From the NCBI RefSeq assembly GCF_013155335.1, contig NZ_JABJQZ010000005.1:62001-126000 (forward strand): a stretch of DNA of 64,000 nt, given 5' to 3'. Of the stretch, positions 34,314 to 42,793 are shown piece by piece. Under the pieces are notes generated by a model. The model had not been told where the DNA came from, made no database searches, and saw only the letters and a program-made list of their open reading frames with translations. Made by a program: the position numbers and the translations under genes. The stretch's first letter is position 1. Each line of letters begins with the position of its first letter. The DNA comes from Nocardioides sp. zg-1230. GTDB lineage: Bacteria > Actinomycetota > Actinomycetes > Propionibacteriales > Nocardioidaceae.

Positions 34314-34432
34314 CACCCACCCGTCCCGCCGACAACCAACGGGACCTCCACGGCGTCTCAGACGCACCAGCACCACCCGCCGCGACCGACGGCCATCCGC
34401 ACCACGTCGCGCTGACACCCGTTGAGGTCACC

Positions 34433-35692
34433 ATGTCTGCCCGACGCCCCACCTGCCTGCCCACCCGTCGCTCCGGTCGTCTCGCGGCGTGCCTCGTGAC
34501 GGCCCTCGTGCTGCCGGCCTCCCTGCTCGCCTGGTCGCCGGCGGGATCCGCCACCGACACGGTCGCCGTCGAGGAGGTCCCGGCCAGCACCAGCGTGCGC
34601 TCCACGGGCCACCAGCGCATCCGGCTCGAGGCTCTGCCTCAGGTCGTCCAGCCGGGTGGCGCCGTGGCCAGTCCGGCGGCCGCGCGGGCCGCGGTCGTCG
34701 CCACCCTCCGGCCGGTCCGGCCCGGTCGCCGGGTCCAGCTGCAGGTGCAGGAGGGGGAGTCGTGGCGGGCCGTCGCCACGAAGCGGCAGGACCGCCGTGG
34801 CCGGGCGCAGTTCGCCGCCGCCGCCGCGTCGGCCGACGGCGAGGCCCTGACCTACCGGGTCAAGGCGATGGCGTCGGCCTCCATGAGCCCGGTGAGGAGC
34901 ACGCCGGTGAGCACCGCACGCTGGCTCCGCGCGACCTGGACCGACGAGTTCGACGGCTCGCAGCTCGACCCGGTCTGGAACCACCGCGGCCGGGAGTACG
35001 CCCACGGCAGCCGGCGCTCCTGCGCCAAGGGCGACCCGAGCGCGGTCAGCGTGGGCGGCGGCGCCGTGCGGCTCAGCGTCGTCAAGGACCCGGACGCCAC
35101 GACCCGGTGCCGCATCGAGGGACGCGACGCCCGCGCCGGGCGCTTCGCCTACCGCCTCAACGGCCACATCGGCACCCAGCACGCCTTCGCCTTCCGCTAC
35201 GGCGTCGCTGCCGCCCGCGTGAAGTTCCACCGGCTGCGCGGGCAGCACGGCGCGTTCTGGCTGCAGCCCGCCGACGGCATGCACGCGGGTGCGCTCGGCA
35301 GCGAGATCGACGTCGTGGAGTACTTCGGCGACCGGCACCCGCAGGGCGGGCTCGCCTCCTTCATGCACCGCTACGAGGGCAAGCGCCGCATCGCGTCGGG
35401 CGGCTGGATCGAGAACTCACGGTCCTTCCTGACCGGAAGGCGCGACGGCTGGTCGAAGAACTACCACGTCTTCTCGGTGGAGTGGACGCCCCGCATGCTC
35501 GTCTTCCGCATCGACGGCAAGGAGACCGGCCGGATGCGCGGGAAGATCTCCGCCGTCCCGCAGTTCCCCATCCTGAGCCTCATCGCCGCCAACTACGAGA
35601 TCCCGAAGATCAAGGAGATGCGGCTGCCGCAGCACATGTACGTCGACTGGGTGCGCGTCTGGGAGACCGGCGGTGAGCCCGCCGTCGGGTGA
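34433..35692 (+). CDS. Secreted glycoside hydrolase family 16 protein
   Basis: The 419-residue protein has a signal peptide (core LAACLVTALVLPASLLAW), an N-terminal beta-sandwich-like region (about 45-160) and a C-terminal GH16 domain (about 165-415). The catalytic motif ExDxxE is intact: E291, D293, E296 in GSEIDVVEYFG. Other GH16-like segments are WTDEFDGSQLDPVWNHR, HGAFWLQPAD, FSVEWTPRMLVFRIDGKE and the end MYVDWVRVW. It would cut beta-1,3/1,4-glucan or galactan outside the cell. A GAGG site precedes the ATG. Confidence 0.92.
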   Translation: MSARRPTCLPTRRSGRLAACLVTALVLPASLLAWSPAGSATDTVAVEEVPASTSVRSTGHQRIRLEALPQVVQPGGAVASPAAARAAVVATLRPVRPGRRVQLQVQEGESWRAVATKRQDRRGRAQFAAAAASADGEALTYRVKAMASASMSPVRSTPVSTARWLRATWTDEFDGSQLDPVWNHRGREYAHGSRRSCAKGDPSAVSVGGGAVRLSVVKDPDATTRCRIEGRDARAGRFAYRLNGHIGTQHAFAFRYGVAAARVKFHRLRGQHGAFWLQPADGMHAGALGSEIDVVEYFGDRHPQGGLASFMHRYEGKRRIASGGWIENSRSFLTGRRDGWSKNYHVFSVEWTPRMLVFRIDGKETGRMRGKISAVPQFPILSLIAANYEIPKIKEMRLPQHMYVDWVRVWETGGEPAVG

Positions 35693-35950
35693 TCAGCCGC
35701 GGGCGCCGAGGCCGCGGTAGAGGTCGATCTCCGACCGCAGACGCGGAGGCAGCGGCGCCCCCACCTGGGCGAGGGCGGCCGCGTAGGCCTCGAGCGCCTC
35801 GAGCAGCTCCCGGCGGAGCACCTGCTGTTCGGCGAGCCGCTTGTCGTGCCGCGCCGCCTCGAGCACCCGCCGGGCTGTCAGGACGTCCTCGAGCAGCGAC
35901 GACAGTCGCTCGTGACGCCCGGGTCCGAACTCCGGTCCTGCTTCCAGCAT
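35693..35950 (-). CDS. Small helical hypothetical protein, 85 residues
   Basis: I do not recognise a family. The protein is strongly helical and Leu/Ala/Arg-rich: HERLSSLLEDVLTARRVLEA, ARHDKRLAEQQVLRRELLEA, LEAYAAALAQVGAPLPPRLR, ending SEIDLYRGLGARG. A coiled coil between about 15 and 60 is likely. Its stop abuts the end of the GH16 gene with no gap. Start ATG 35950 is chosen because longer forms have low-complexity N-termini. Confidence 0.6.
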   Translation of the reverse strand: MLEAGPEFGPGRHERLSSLLEDVLTARRVLEAARHDKRLAEQQVLRRELLEALEAYAAALAQVGAPLPPRLRSEIDLYRGLGARG

Positions 35951-36014
35951 GGGACACCCGACCCGTCCAGCGGGGCAGCGGCGCGGTGCCGCAGCGTCGT
36001 GGACAGCCACCAAC

Positions 36015-37271
36015 CTAGCGGTTGGCGCCCGTCGGCGTCGCCACACGAGGCGCGGCCGGCGCCGGCTCGACGGCGGACGCCGTGCGGAGCCGCTGCTGCT
36101 GGGTCGACATGAGTGCGACCGCGAGCACCGTGGCCCCGACGGTGACGGCGAAGGCCGCCGTGGCACCCGACTCGTCCGCGAGACGGCCGGCCAGGCTCGA
36201 GCCGAGCGCATAGCCGAGGCCGGTCGCGCTGGCGAGCGTCGTCATCGCCGCACCGACGCGGGCGGCCGGCACCACCCGCTCCGCGAGGGAGAACACGGCG
36301 ATCATGTAGGGCGCCACGGCCACGCCGAGGAAGAGCACGGTCGCGGCGGTGCCGGCCAGTGAGCCGACGACCAGCAGGGGGAGCGAGAGCGCGAGGAGGG
36401 CCCATGCCGCGACCAGGGCACGTCGTTCGTGCCCGACGCGCTCGGGGACGTACGCCGTCGCGAGGCCGGCGAGCGCGCTCCCGACGCCCAGGGTGGCGTG
36501 CACCAGCCCGGCCACGCCCGGCGTGCCGGCGTCGGTGGCCAGCACGGTGGCGCCGGTCTGGGTCGCACCGAAGAGCATGCCGATGCAGACCTGGGCTGCG
36601 ACGAGGACGACGAAGGCCGCGCCGAGGAGGCGGCCGGTGCCGACGGGCCGGTCGGCGTCGTGGGCCAGGCGTGCCGACGGGTCGAGCGCGAAGGCCGATC
36701 CGAAGACCGCCAGCAGCACCGCGGCCAGGAGCAGGGCGCCGGAGGGGGAGAACGCCGCGACCGACAGGCCCACCAGCGCGGGGCCGATCGCGAACGACGC
36801 CTCGTCGGCCGCTCCCTCGTAGGAGAACGCAGCGTCCACGAGTCGACGCTGGTGCGTTCCCGTGGCGCGGGTCAGCGGGCGCCACCGCACGCGCGCCAAC
36901 GGCCCCACCTGCGGGAGCACCAGCCCGGTGGCGGCCGCGGTGAGCACGACGAGCGCGTCCGTGGTCTCGGCCCCGACGACCGCGACGAGTGCGGCCAGGC
37001 CGGTGGCGCCGAGCAGCGACTGGACGAGGACGACGGGCCGCTGGCCGACGCGGTCGGCGAGCGAGCCGGCGACCGGCGCCCCGACCGCGTTGGCCACGGC
37101 GAGAGCGCCGGCGCTGAGGCCGCCGAGGCCGTAGCTGCCGGTCGCGGTGGAGACGAGGAGGAGGGTGCCGAGCTGGCTCATGGCCAGCGGCAGGCGGCCC
37201 ACGAACGCCACGAGGACGTAGGTCGGACCGGCGATCGACAGGAGTCGTCGGTAGGAGGCGAGGGGTGTCAC
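36015..37271 (-). CDS. MFS transporter
   Basis: The 418-residue protein has about twelve hydrophobic segments and MFS loop motifs such as GSLADRVGQRPVVLVQSLLG between helices 2 and 3. Other segments include YVLVAFVGRLPLAMSQLGTL and LGVAVAPYMIAVFSLAERV. It probably exports a small molecule; substrate unknown. GTG 37271 is preceded by AAGGA at a good distance, which decided the start over the longer frame. It is divergent from the DevS-like kinase gene. Confidence 0.88.
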   Translation of the reverse strand: MTPLASYRRLLSIAGPTYVLVAFVGRLPLAMSQLGTLLLVSTATGSYGLGGLSAGALAVANAVGAPVAGSLADRVGQRPVVLVQSLLGATGLAALVAVVGAETTDALVVLTAAATGLVLPQVGPLARVRWRPLTRATGTHQRRLVDAAFSYEGAADEASFAIGPALVGLSVAAFSPSGALLLAAVLLAVFGSAFALDPSARLAHDADRPVGTGRLLGAAFVVLVAAQVCIGMLFGATQTGATVLATDAGTPGVAGLVHATLGVGSALAGLATAYVPERVGHERRALVAAWALLALSLPLLVVGSLAGTAATVLFLGVAVAPYMIAVFSLAERVVPAARVGAAMTTLASATGLGYALGSSLAGRLADESGATAAFAVTVGATVLAVALMSTQQQRLRTASAVEPAPAAPRVATPTGANR

Positions 37272-37385
37272 GAGGGTCCTTCGGGTGCGTCGGCAGGACG
37301 CGCCGAACCCACCTCCAAGGACGCGTTGAACCCTCTGCGTCGCCCAGTCTAGGAGCGTCGGCTGCGCGACGCGGAATCGCCGGGG

Positions 37386-37414
37386 TTCCGGTGGCGCCGG
37401 GCCCGGAATAGGCT
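37386..37414 (+). promoter_or_regulatory. Candidate promoter of the DevS-like kinase gene
   Basis: TTCCGG (37386-37391) and TAGGCT (37409-37414) are 17 bases apart, ending 33 bases before the ATG at 37448, which has a GGAGGG site. The -35 match is poor. Confidence 0.3.
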
Positions 37415-37447
37415 GGCCGGCGTCTCGGGCCGAACGCGTGGAGGGCG

Positions 37448-39175
37448 ATGCAGGACAGGGACGCAAGCGGCGAGGAGCCGCCCGACCGCGTGCTGGCGGA
37501 AGTCGGCTTCGACCGTCTGCTCCGCGAGGTGCTCGCGCGCGTGCGGGAGGTCGTCGACGAGAAGGCCAGGCTCGGGCACCTCCTCGACGCGGTCGTCGCC
37601 ATCACGTCGGAGCTCTCGCTCGACGGGGTCCTTGCCCGCATCGTCCGGTCGGCGAGCAGCCTCGTGGGGGCCAGGTACGCCGCTCTCGGCGTCCTGGCGG
37701 ACGGGCCGGACCGGCAGCTGCGCACCTTCATCCACCACGGCATCGACGGCGAGGTGGTCGAGCAGATCGGCGACCTGCCGACCGGGCACGGCCTGCTGGG
37801 CGTGCTCATCGACGACCCCCGTCCCCTGCGGCTGGGGGACATCGCCGCCCACCCGGCGTCGTACGGCTTCCCCGAGCACCACCCCGAGATGACGTCGTTC
37901 CTCGGCGTGCCCGTGCGGACCCGGGAGCGCGTCTTCGGCTTCCTCTACCTCACCGAGAAGGACGACGGGCAGGACTTCACGGAGATGGACGAGGACGTCG
38001 CGGTCGCCCTCGCGGCCGCCGCGGGCGCCGCGATCGAGAACGCCACCCTCTACGAGGAGGCGGAGCGTCGCCAGGCCTGGCTGAGTGCCACCGCCGAGGT
38101 CATCTCGCTCCTCTCGGAGGACACGTCCACCGAGACCGCGCTCCAGGCCGTGGCCGACCGGGCCCGGACGGTGTCGGGCGCCGACGTGGCGTGGGTGGTC
38201 AGCGCCTCCGACCCCTGCGACCTCCACCTCGAGGTGGTGGCCGGAGCACCGGTCGACCGGGAGGCGATGAGCGCACTGCCGATGGAGGAGTCGCTCGCGA
38301 GCCTGGTGGTGCGCACCGGCGTCCCCGTGTCGGTGGACGACGTCGCCACCGACCCGCGCGCGGTGGACCCCTCCTCGGTCGACGGCTGGCCCCGGCTCGG
38401 CCCGGTGATGGTCCTGCCGCTGCGCTCCGGATCGGGCGTGGACGGCGTTCTCTCGCTGGCCTGGACGCCCGGGCGGATCGACGACTACCGGCGGGTCGAC
38501 CCGGCCCTGCCGACGAGCTTCGCCGAGCAGGCGGCGCTCGCCCTCCAGGTCGCCAGGATCCGCGAGGACAGGAAGCGGATGTCGCTGCTGGAGGACCGCG
38601 ACCGCATCGGGCGCGACCTGCACGACCTCGTCATCCAGCGGCTCTTCGGCGTGGGTCTCGGGCTGCAGAGCACCGTGCAGATGGTGTCCGCGGACGAGCC
38701 TGCGCAGCGCCTGCGCGAAGCCATCATCGACATCGACGACACGATCAAGGACATCCGTCGCACCATCTTCGCCCTCGGCAAGCTCGAGACCTCCACCGAC
38801 CTGCAGAGCGAGATCGAGAACCTCGTCGAGCGCGCCGCCGCGACGATGAAGCTGCGGCCCAGGCTGCGCCTCGAGGGGCCGGTCCGCACCACCGTGCCCG
38901 ACGCGGTCGCCTCCGACCTCCTCGCGGTGGTGAGCGAGGCACTGACCAACGTCAGCCGGCACGCCCACGCAACGTCGGTGGACGTCCGGGTGGCCGTCGC
39001 CCACGACATGCTCGAGGTGAGCGTCGCCGACGACGGGCGCGGGATGCAGCAGGGCGTCCCGGAGAGCGGGCTGCGCAACCTGCGCGAGCGGGCAGCCCGC
39101 CACCGGGGCGAGCTGGTGGTGGAGTCCGAGGTCGGGTCCGGCACGACCGTCACCTGGCGGGTCCCGATCGGGTGA
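37448..39175 (+). CDS. DevS/DosT-like GAF-GAF sensor histidine kinase
   Basis: The 575-residue protein has two GAF domains (about 58-205 and 225-370), a HisKA_3 dimerisation domain with phospho-His392 (DRIGRDLHDLVIQRLFGVGL) and an HATPase domain (EALTNVSRHAHATSVD, VADDGRGM, GLRNLRERA, GSGTTVTWRVP). It closely resembles mycobacterial DevS/DosT. In GAF-1 the haem-ligand His of DevS (H149) aligns with His145 (HHPEM), and Tyr171 with Tyr167, but DevS Thr169 is Phe165. It should sense O2, NO, CO or redox state and phosphorylate the DevR-like regulator encoded at 42794-43504. Confidence 0.92.
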   Translation: MQDRDASGEEPPDRVLAEVGFDRLLREVLARVREVVDEKARLGHLLDAVVAITSELSLDGVLARIVRSASSLVGARYAALGVLADGPDRQLRTFIHHGIDGEVVEQIGDLPTGHGLLGVLIDDPRPLRLGDIAAHPASYGFPEHHPEMTSFLGVPVRTRERVFGFLYLTEKDDGQDFTEMDEDVAVALAAAAGAAIENATLYEEAERRQAWLSATAEVISLLSEDTSTETALQAVADRARTVSGADVAWVVSASDPCDLHLEVVAGAPVDREAMSALPMEESLASLVVRTGVPVSVDDVATDPRAVDPSSVDGWPRLGPVMVLPLRSGSGVDGVLSLAWTPGRIDDYRRVDPALPTSFAEQAALALQVARIREDRKRMSLLEDRDRIGRDLHDLVIQRLFGVGLGLQSTVQMVSADEPAQRLREAIIDIDDTIKDIRRTIFALGKLETSTDLQSEIENLVERAAATMKLRPRLRLEGPVRTTVPDAVASDLLAVVSEALTNVSRHAHATSVDVRVAVAHDMLEVSVADDGRGMQQGVPESGLRNLRERAARHRGELVVESEVGSGTTVTWRVPIG

Positions 39176-39177
39176 CG

Positions 39178-39198
39178 GGGTCCCGGGCCGAAGGACCC
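39178..39198 (+). terminator. Hairpin just after the sensor kinase gene
   Basis: GGGTCC and GGACCC form a 6-bp stem around a 9-base loop, beginning 3 bases after the stop codon. Nested GC-rich alternatives (CCCGGG arms) exist. There is no T-run. It may separate devS from the downstream genes. Confidence 0.35.
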
Positions 39199-39241
39199 GG
39201 GCCCCACGGCGGGCGCCATCCCGGGTCGGGGTCCCGGACGT

Positions 39242-39261
39242 GGTGGGACGTTGGTCCGTTG
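39242..39261 (+). promoter_or_regulatory. DosR-box-like site upstream of dormancy-type genes
   Basis: The 20-mer GGTGGGACGTTGGTCCGTTG contains GGGAC-N4-GTCC, the core of the DosR/DevR box TTSGGGACTWWAGTCCCSAA, matching 11 of 20 positions overall. It lies in the 241-base gap after devS and upstream of three genes on the same strand. A weak but positionally sensible candidate. Confidence 0.3.
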
Positions 39262-39416
39262 CGCCTGCCTCGGCCGTGCACTGCGATGGGAGTCACACCG
39301 GGGGACCGGGTGCCCCGATCGCCGACGCTCTGCAGCCGTACGCCGCGCTGCTGTGAGGCACGAGGGTCGGACGGGGCACCCGGCGGTGGGGCCGGTGGAC
39401 GAACAGGAGGGGACAG

Positions 39417-39551
39417 ATGGATCGGCAGCAGGAGGGGGCAGCCGGGGACGGCGGCAGGGTGGCCTCGGCAGACGTCGAGCAGTCAGGGGCCGTCGCGTCA
39501 CCAGGGGACTCGATCGCACGTGCCGTCGTGCCTGCGAAGGGGGAGGAGTAG
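39417..39551 (+). CDS. Small 44-residue ORF with strong ribosome site
   Basis: ATG 39417 is preceded by AGGAGGGGACAG, a strong ribosome site, which is the main support. The product is hydrophilic and low in structure (MDRQQEGAAGDGGRVASADV then EQSGAVASPGDSIARAVVPA). I recognise no family. It precedes the small helical protein gene in the DevS-DevR island. It could be a true small protein or a leader peptide. Confidence 0.4.
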   Translation: MDRQQEGAAGDGGRVASADVEQSGAVASPGDSIARAVVPAKGEE

Positions 39552-39600
39552 GGATGGTGCAGGTGATCGTGGGGTGGCCGACGTGACGGCCGACGTGACG

Positions 39601-39873
39601 ATGGACGACCGGCTGACCAACCAGGAGCTGAGGGAGGCTGCAGACCGCCTCCTCGCAGACCGGCGTGACGTGCCCGCGGGCTCTGTCATCAGGACGTTCT
39701 CGAGGTCCGTGCGAACCACGCTCCTCGACGGCTTCTCGACCTCCGAGGTCGTGGCGGAGGCCGAGCGGAGGACCAGGGAGCTCCTCGCCCAGCGTCCGGC
39801 GGCACGCCCCCACCTGCGCATGTGGGCGGGCGTGGGCGTCCTCGCCGTGCCGCGACCGCGCCGGGTTCGGTGA
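39601..39873 (+). CDS. Small three-helix protein of the dormancy island
   Basis: The 90-residue product (99 if GTG 39574 is used) is helical: DRLTNQELREAADRLLADRR, DVPAGSVIRTFSRSVRTTLL, DGFSTSEVVAEAERRTRELL. The pattern resembles the actinobacterial three-helix-bundle dimerisation proteins often found near DosR-type genes, but I hold this loosely. There is no clear ribosome site. It ends 16 bases before the P-type ATPase start. Confidence 0.55.
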   Translation: MDDRLTNQELREAADRLLADRRDVPAGSVIRTFSRSVRTTLLDGFSTSEVVAEAERRTRELLAQRPAARPHLRMWAGVGVLAVPRPRRVR

Positions 39874-39889
39874 ACGTCACCGGTCGACG

Positions 39890-42365
39890 ATGGGAGCGCT
39901 GGCCTCGGCGGCCCTGAGCTCTGAGGAGGCTGCTCGTCGCCTCCGGGCCGTCGGCCCCAACATCGCTCCGGCCAGCCCCCGGCGCAGCACCGCGCTCCGC
40001 GTCGCCGACCAGCTGCGCGACCCGATGATCGTGCTGCTGCAGCTCGCCGCCGTCCTCGGCGCCGTGCTGCGCGACTGGCCGAGCACGGTGATCATCCTCG
40101 CGGTGGTGGTCTTCAACACCACGGTCGGGGTCCGCCAGCAGCACCGGGCCGACCGCGTCATGGACGAGCTCGAGCAGATGGCGGCGCCCACCGCCGTCGT
40201 CCGTCGCGACGACGAGCTCGTGACGGTGCCGGCCGGGGAGGTCGTCCCGGGTGACCACGTCAGCCTCACGGCCGGCGACCTCGTCCCGGCCGACGCGGTC
40301 GTCCTGCAGTCGCACGACCTCGAGGTGGACGAGGCCCCGGTGACGGGGGAGTCGCTCCCGGTGCCGCACGGTCCCGGCGACGAGCTCGTGGCCGGGGGTC
40401 GGACCACCCACGGCCGCGCCGTGGTCGAGGTGACCCGCACCGGGGCGAGCAGCAGCCTGGGCCGGATCGCTGCGATGCTGCAGGAGGGCCGGTCCCGGCC
40501 GACGCCGCTCCAGCGGCGACTGACGGGCCTGAGCCGCGGCCTGGCGGTGCTTGTGGTCACGCTCACGGCGGTCGTCGTCCTCATCGGGCTGGTCCAGGGT
40601 CGCCCGTGGGGCGAGATGCTGCTGGTGGGGCTGAGCCTGACCGTGGCGGCGCTGCCCGAGTCGCTGCCGGACGTCGTGACGATCGCGCTCGCCGTCGGGG
40701 CGCACCGCATGGCACGGCGCCAGGTCATCGTGCGCGCGCTGCCGGCAGTCGAGACGCTGGGGTCGGTCACCGTCGTGGCGACCGACAAGACCGGCACGAT
40801 CACGGAGGGGCGCATGCGGGGCCAGGCCCTCTGGGTCGCCGGGGCGCGTCTCGACGTCGGGAACGACGAGATCCGGGCCACGGACGGCGCCCGCGTGGTC
40901 CCTCAGGCTGCGCTCGAGCGCCTGCTCCGCGACGTCGTGCTGTGCAACGACGCCACGACCGGCGTCGGTGAGGCGGGCACGACGCGGGTCGCAGGTGACC
41001 CGCTCGACCACGCCGTCCTGGAGCTCGCGTCCCTGTCGGGCCTCGACCTCGAGGCCACCAGGGGCCGCTGGCCACGGACCGGTGAGGTCCCGTTCGACCA
41101 CGCCGCCCGGCGCATGACGACCCACCACCTGGGCCCGGAGGCGGGGCCGCTGACCGTGTGCAAGGGTGCTCCGGAGGCGGTCCTGGCGCTCCTGCCGGCG
41201 AGTCCCGCGGACACGGGTGCGGCACGGGGCGCCGTCGAGGACATGGCCGGCAGCGGCCTGCGCGTGATCGCGGTGGCCGACACGGCCGACGGCGCGCAGT
41301 GGCGCCTGGCCGGGCTGGTGGGCATCGGCGACCCTCCCCGGTCCTCGGCGGTCGGGGTGGTCCGCACCCTGCAGAGGGCTGGGATCCGGCTCGTCCTGGT
41401 GACGGGGGACCACGCCGGGACCGCAGGTGCCGTCGCTCGCGCCGTGGGCATCGCCGAGCCGGGCGACCCGACCGTGGAGGGCAACGCGCTGGCCGAGGTG
41501 CCGCTGGAGCCGGCACGAGCTGACCGTGGTGGCACGGGTGGCCCCGGAGCAGAAGGTGCATGTCGTGCAGTGGCTGCAGGAGGCCGGCGAAGTCGTCGCG
41601 ATGCTCGGCGACGGCGTGAACGACGCGCCTGCCCTGCGTCGTGCCGACATCGGCGTCGCGGCGGGCCTGACCGGGACCGGCGTCGCCAAGGAGGCCGCCG
41701 ACCTGGTGCTCGCCGACGACGAGCTGGCCTCGGTCGTGGCGGCGGTGGAGGAGGGGCGACGCATCTTCGCCAACATCCGGTCGTTCCTGCTCTACGCCGT
41801 GTCGGGCGGCCTCGCCGAGGTGGCGGTCATGGTGGCCGGCGGGCTGGTCGGGCTCGCCGTCCCGCTGCTGCCCGGACAGATCCTGTGGATCAACCTGCTC
41901 ACGCACGGGATGGTCGGGGTGGCCTTCGGGGCGGAACCGCTCGACCCCCGGCAGATGGCCCAGCCGCCCCGTCCGCCGACGGAGGCGGTCTTCACCCGGC
42001 CCGCCCTCGTCCGGTTGGTCGTGGTGACCGCTGCGCTGGCAGCGGCCGCGCTCACGGCAGGGGCGCTCACGCACGGCTCGGACGACCTGCGCCGTACGGC
42101 GGTCTTCGTCGCGCTCGGAGCCGGGCAGCTGGGCGTCGCCCTGGCGCTGCGTGCGTCGCGATCGGGCGCCGGCGCCTCGGGGCGTGGACTCGAGGTGTCG
42201 GTGCTGGGGGCAGCGCTCCTCATGGCTGCGGCAGTGTGGCTGCCTCCGCTCCAGGCACTCCTGGACACCCGCTCGCTGCCGCTGGACGTCGCGGTCGTCG
42301 CGGTGGCGGTCGCTGCCGTGCCCGGTGTGCTGCTCCGCGTCTGGCTGCGCACCCGCCCGCGGTAG
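39890..42365 (+). pseudogene. Cation-transporting P-type ATPase interrupted by a +1 frameshift
   Basis: Frame A from ATG 39890 encodes the N-terminal cation-ATPase domain (LSSEEAARRLRAVGPN), the actuator region with TGES, membrane motif PESLPDVVTIALAVG, phosphorylation site DKTGT (Asp299) and nucleotide site CKGAPEAV. Near 41500-41525 it stops making sense (EVPLEPA then unrelated). The homology resumes one base over as HELTVVARVAPEQKV, MLGDGVNDAP and the C-terminal membrane helices to 42365. Total length is 825 codons plus one base, exactly a one-base insertion. The two halves together make a full ATPase of the CtpF/calcium type, a DosR-regulon family in mycobacteria. It is either a pseudogene or a sequencing error. 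Frame A stays open by chance through devR. Confidence 0.85.
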
Positions 42366-42391
42366 GAGAGGCGCGAGGGTCAGGCGTGAGG

Positions 42392-42646
42392 TCAGGTCTC
42401 CGTCCCGGCCGCGCCCGTGAAGTGCTCCACGAAGGCGTCCGCCCCGGGGTACACGAGCGCCTCGTGCCCGCTGTCGGACCACCGCACCACGTAGGGCGGC
42501 GTGCCGTCGGGGTGGCGCACCTCGAGGATCTCGGCATCGCGGACCGGCCCGTGCAGGCTGCGGACGACGAGCCGATCGCCTGCCGATGCGTGCAGGGAAC
42601 CGTCGTCGCCCCGTGCCGTGGTGCTGGTGCTGGTGCTGGTGCTCAT
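42392..42646 (-). CDS. DUF1918 domain protein
   Basis: The 84-residue protein starts with a Ser/Thr run (MSTSTSTSTTARGDD, from a gtgctg DNA repeat) followed by the DUF1918 SH3-like domain: SAGDRLVVRSLHGPVRDAEI, LEVRHPDGTPPYVVRWSDSG and HEALVYPGADAFVEHF. DUF1918 proteins are frequent in actinobacteria and often lie near DosR-type genes; function unknown. GAGAGGGAGAG precedes the ATG. It is divergent from the DevR-like regulator, 147 bases away. Confidence 0.9.
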   Translation of the reverse strand: MSTSTSTSTTARGDDGSLHASAGDRLVVRSLHGPVRDAEILEVRHPDGTPPYVVRWSDSGHEALVYPGADAFVEHFTGAAGTET

Positions 42647-42727
42647 GGTCTCTCCCTCTCTGGTCCGCCGGGTCCGGCTGGTCCGGACACCAGACTCGTG
42701 CGGAGCGGGCGGATCGAAACAGTGCCG

Positions 42728-42774
42728 TTCGGCCCGGTGGAAAGGGGATGTAGGGCCGGAGCCATTCGGCCCGG
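42728..42774. promoter_or_regulatory. Repeats upstream of the DevR-like gene
   Basis: TTCGGCCCGG occurs twice as a direct repeat (42728-42737 and 42765-42774). Between and overlapping them GGGCCG (42753-42758) and CGGCCC (42767-42772) form an inverted repeat. Further out, GGTCCG recurs three times with 9-bp period (42662-42685). TACCGT (42782-42787), six bases before the ATG, may be a -10 for a leaderless devR. These could be autoregulatory sites. Confidence 0.35.
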
Positions 42775-42793
42775 GCGGGGTTACCGTCGATAC

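Noticed and set aside
34354..34364. Palindrome CGTCTCAGACG before the GH16 gene as a further site for the AcoR-like regulator
   Set aside because: It shares only CGTCTCA with the 17-bp operator and has different half-site spacing.
41500..41530. Programmed ribosomal frameshift in the ATPase gene
   Set aside because: No slippery heptamer, stop codon or downstream pseudoknot is evident; P-type ATPases are not known to use one. An indel or sequencing error is simpler.
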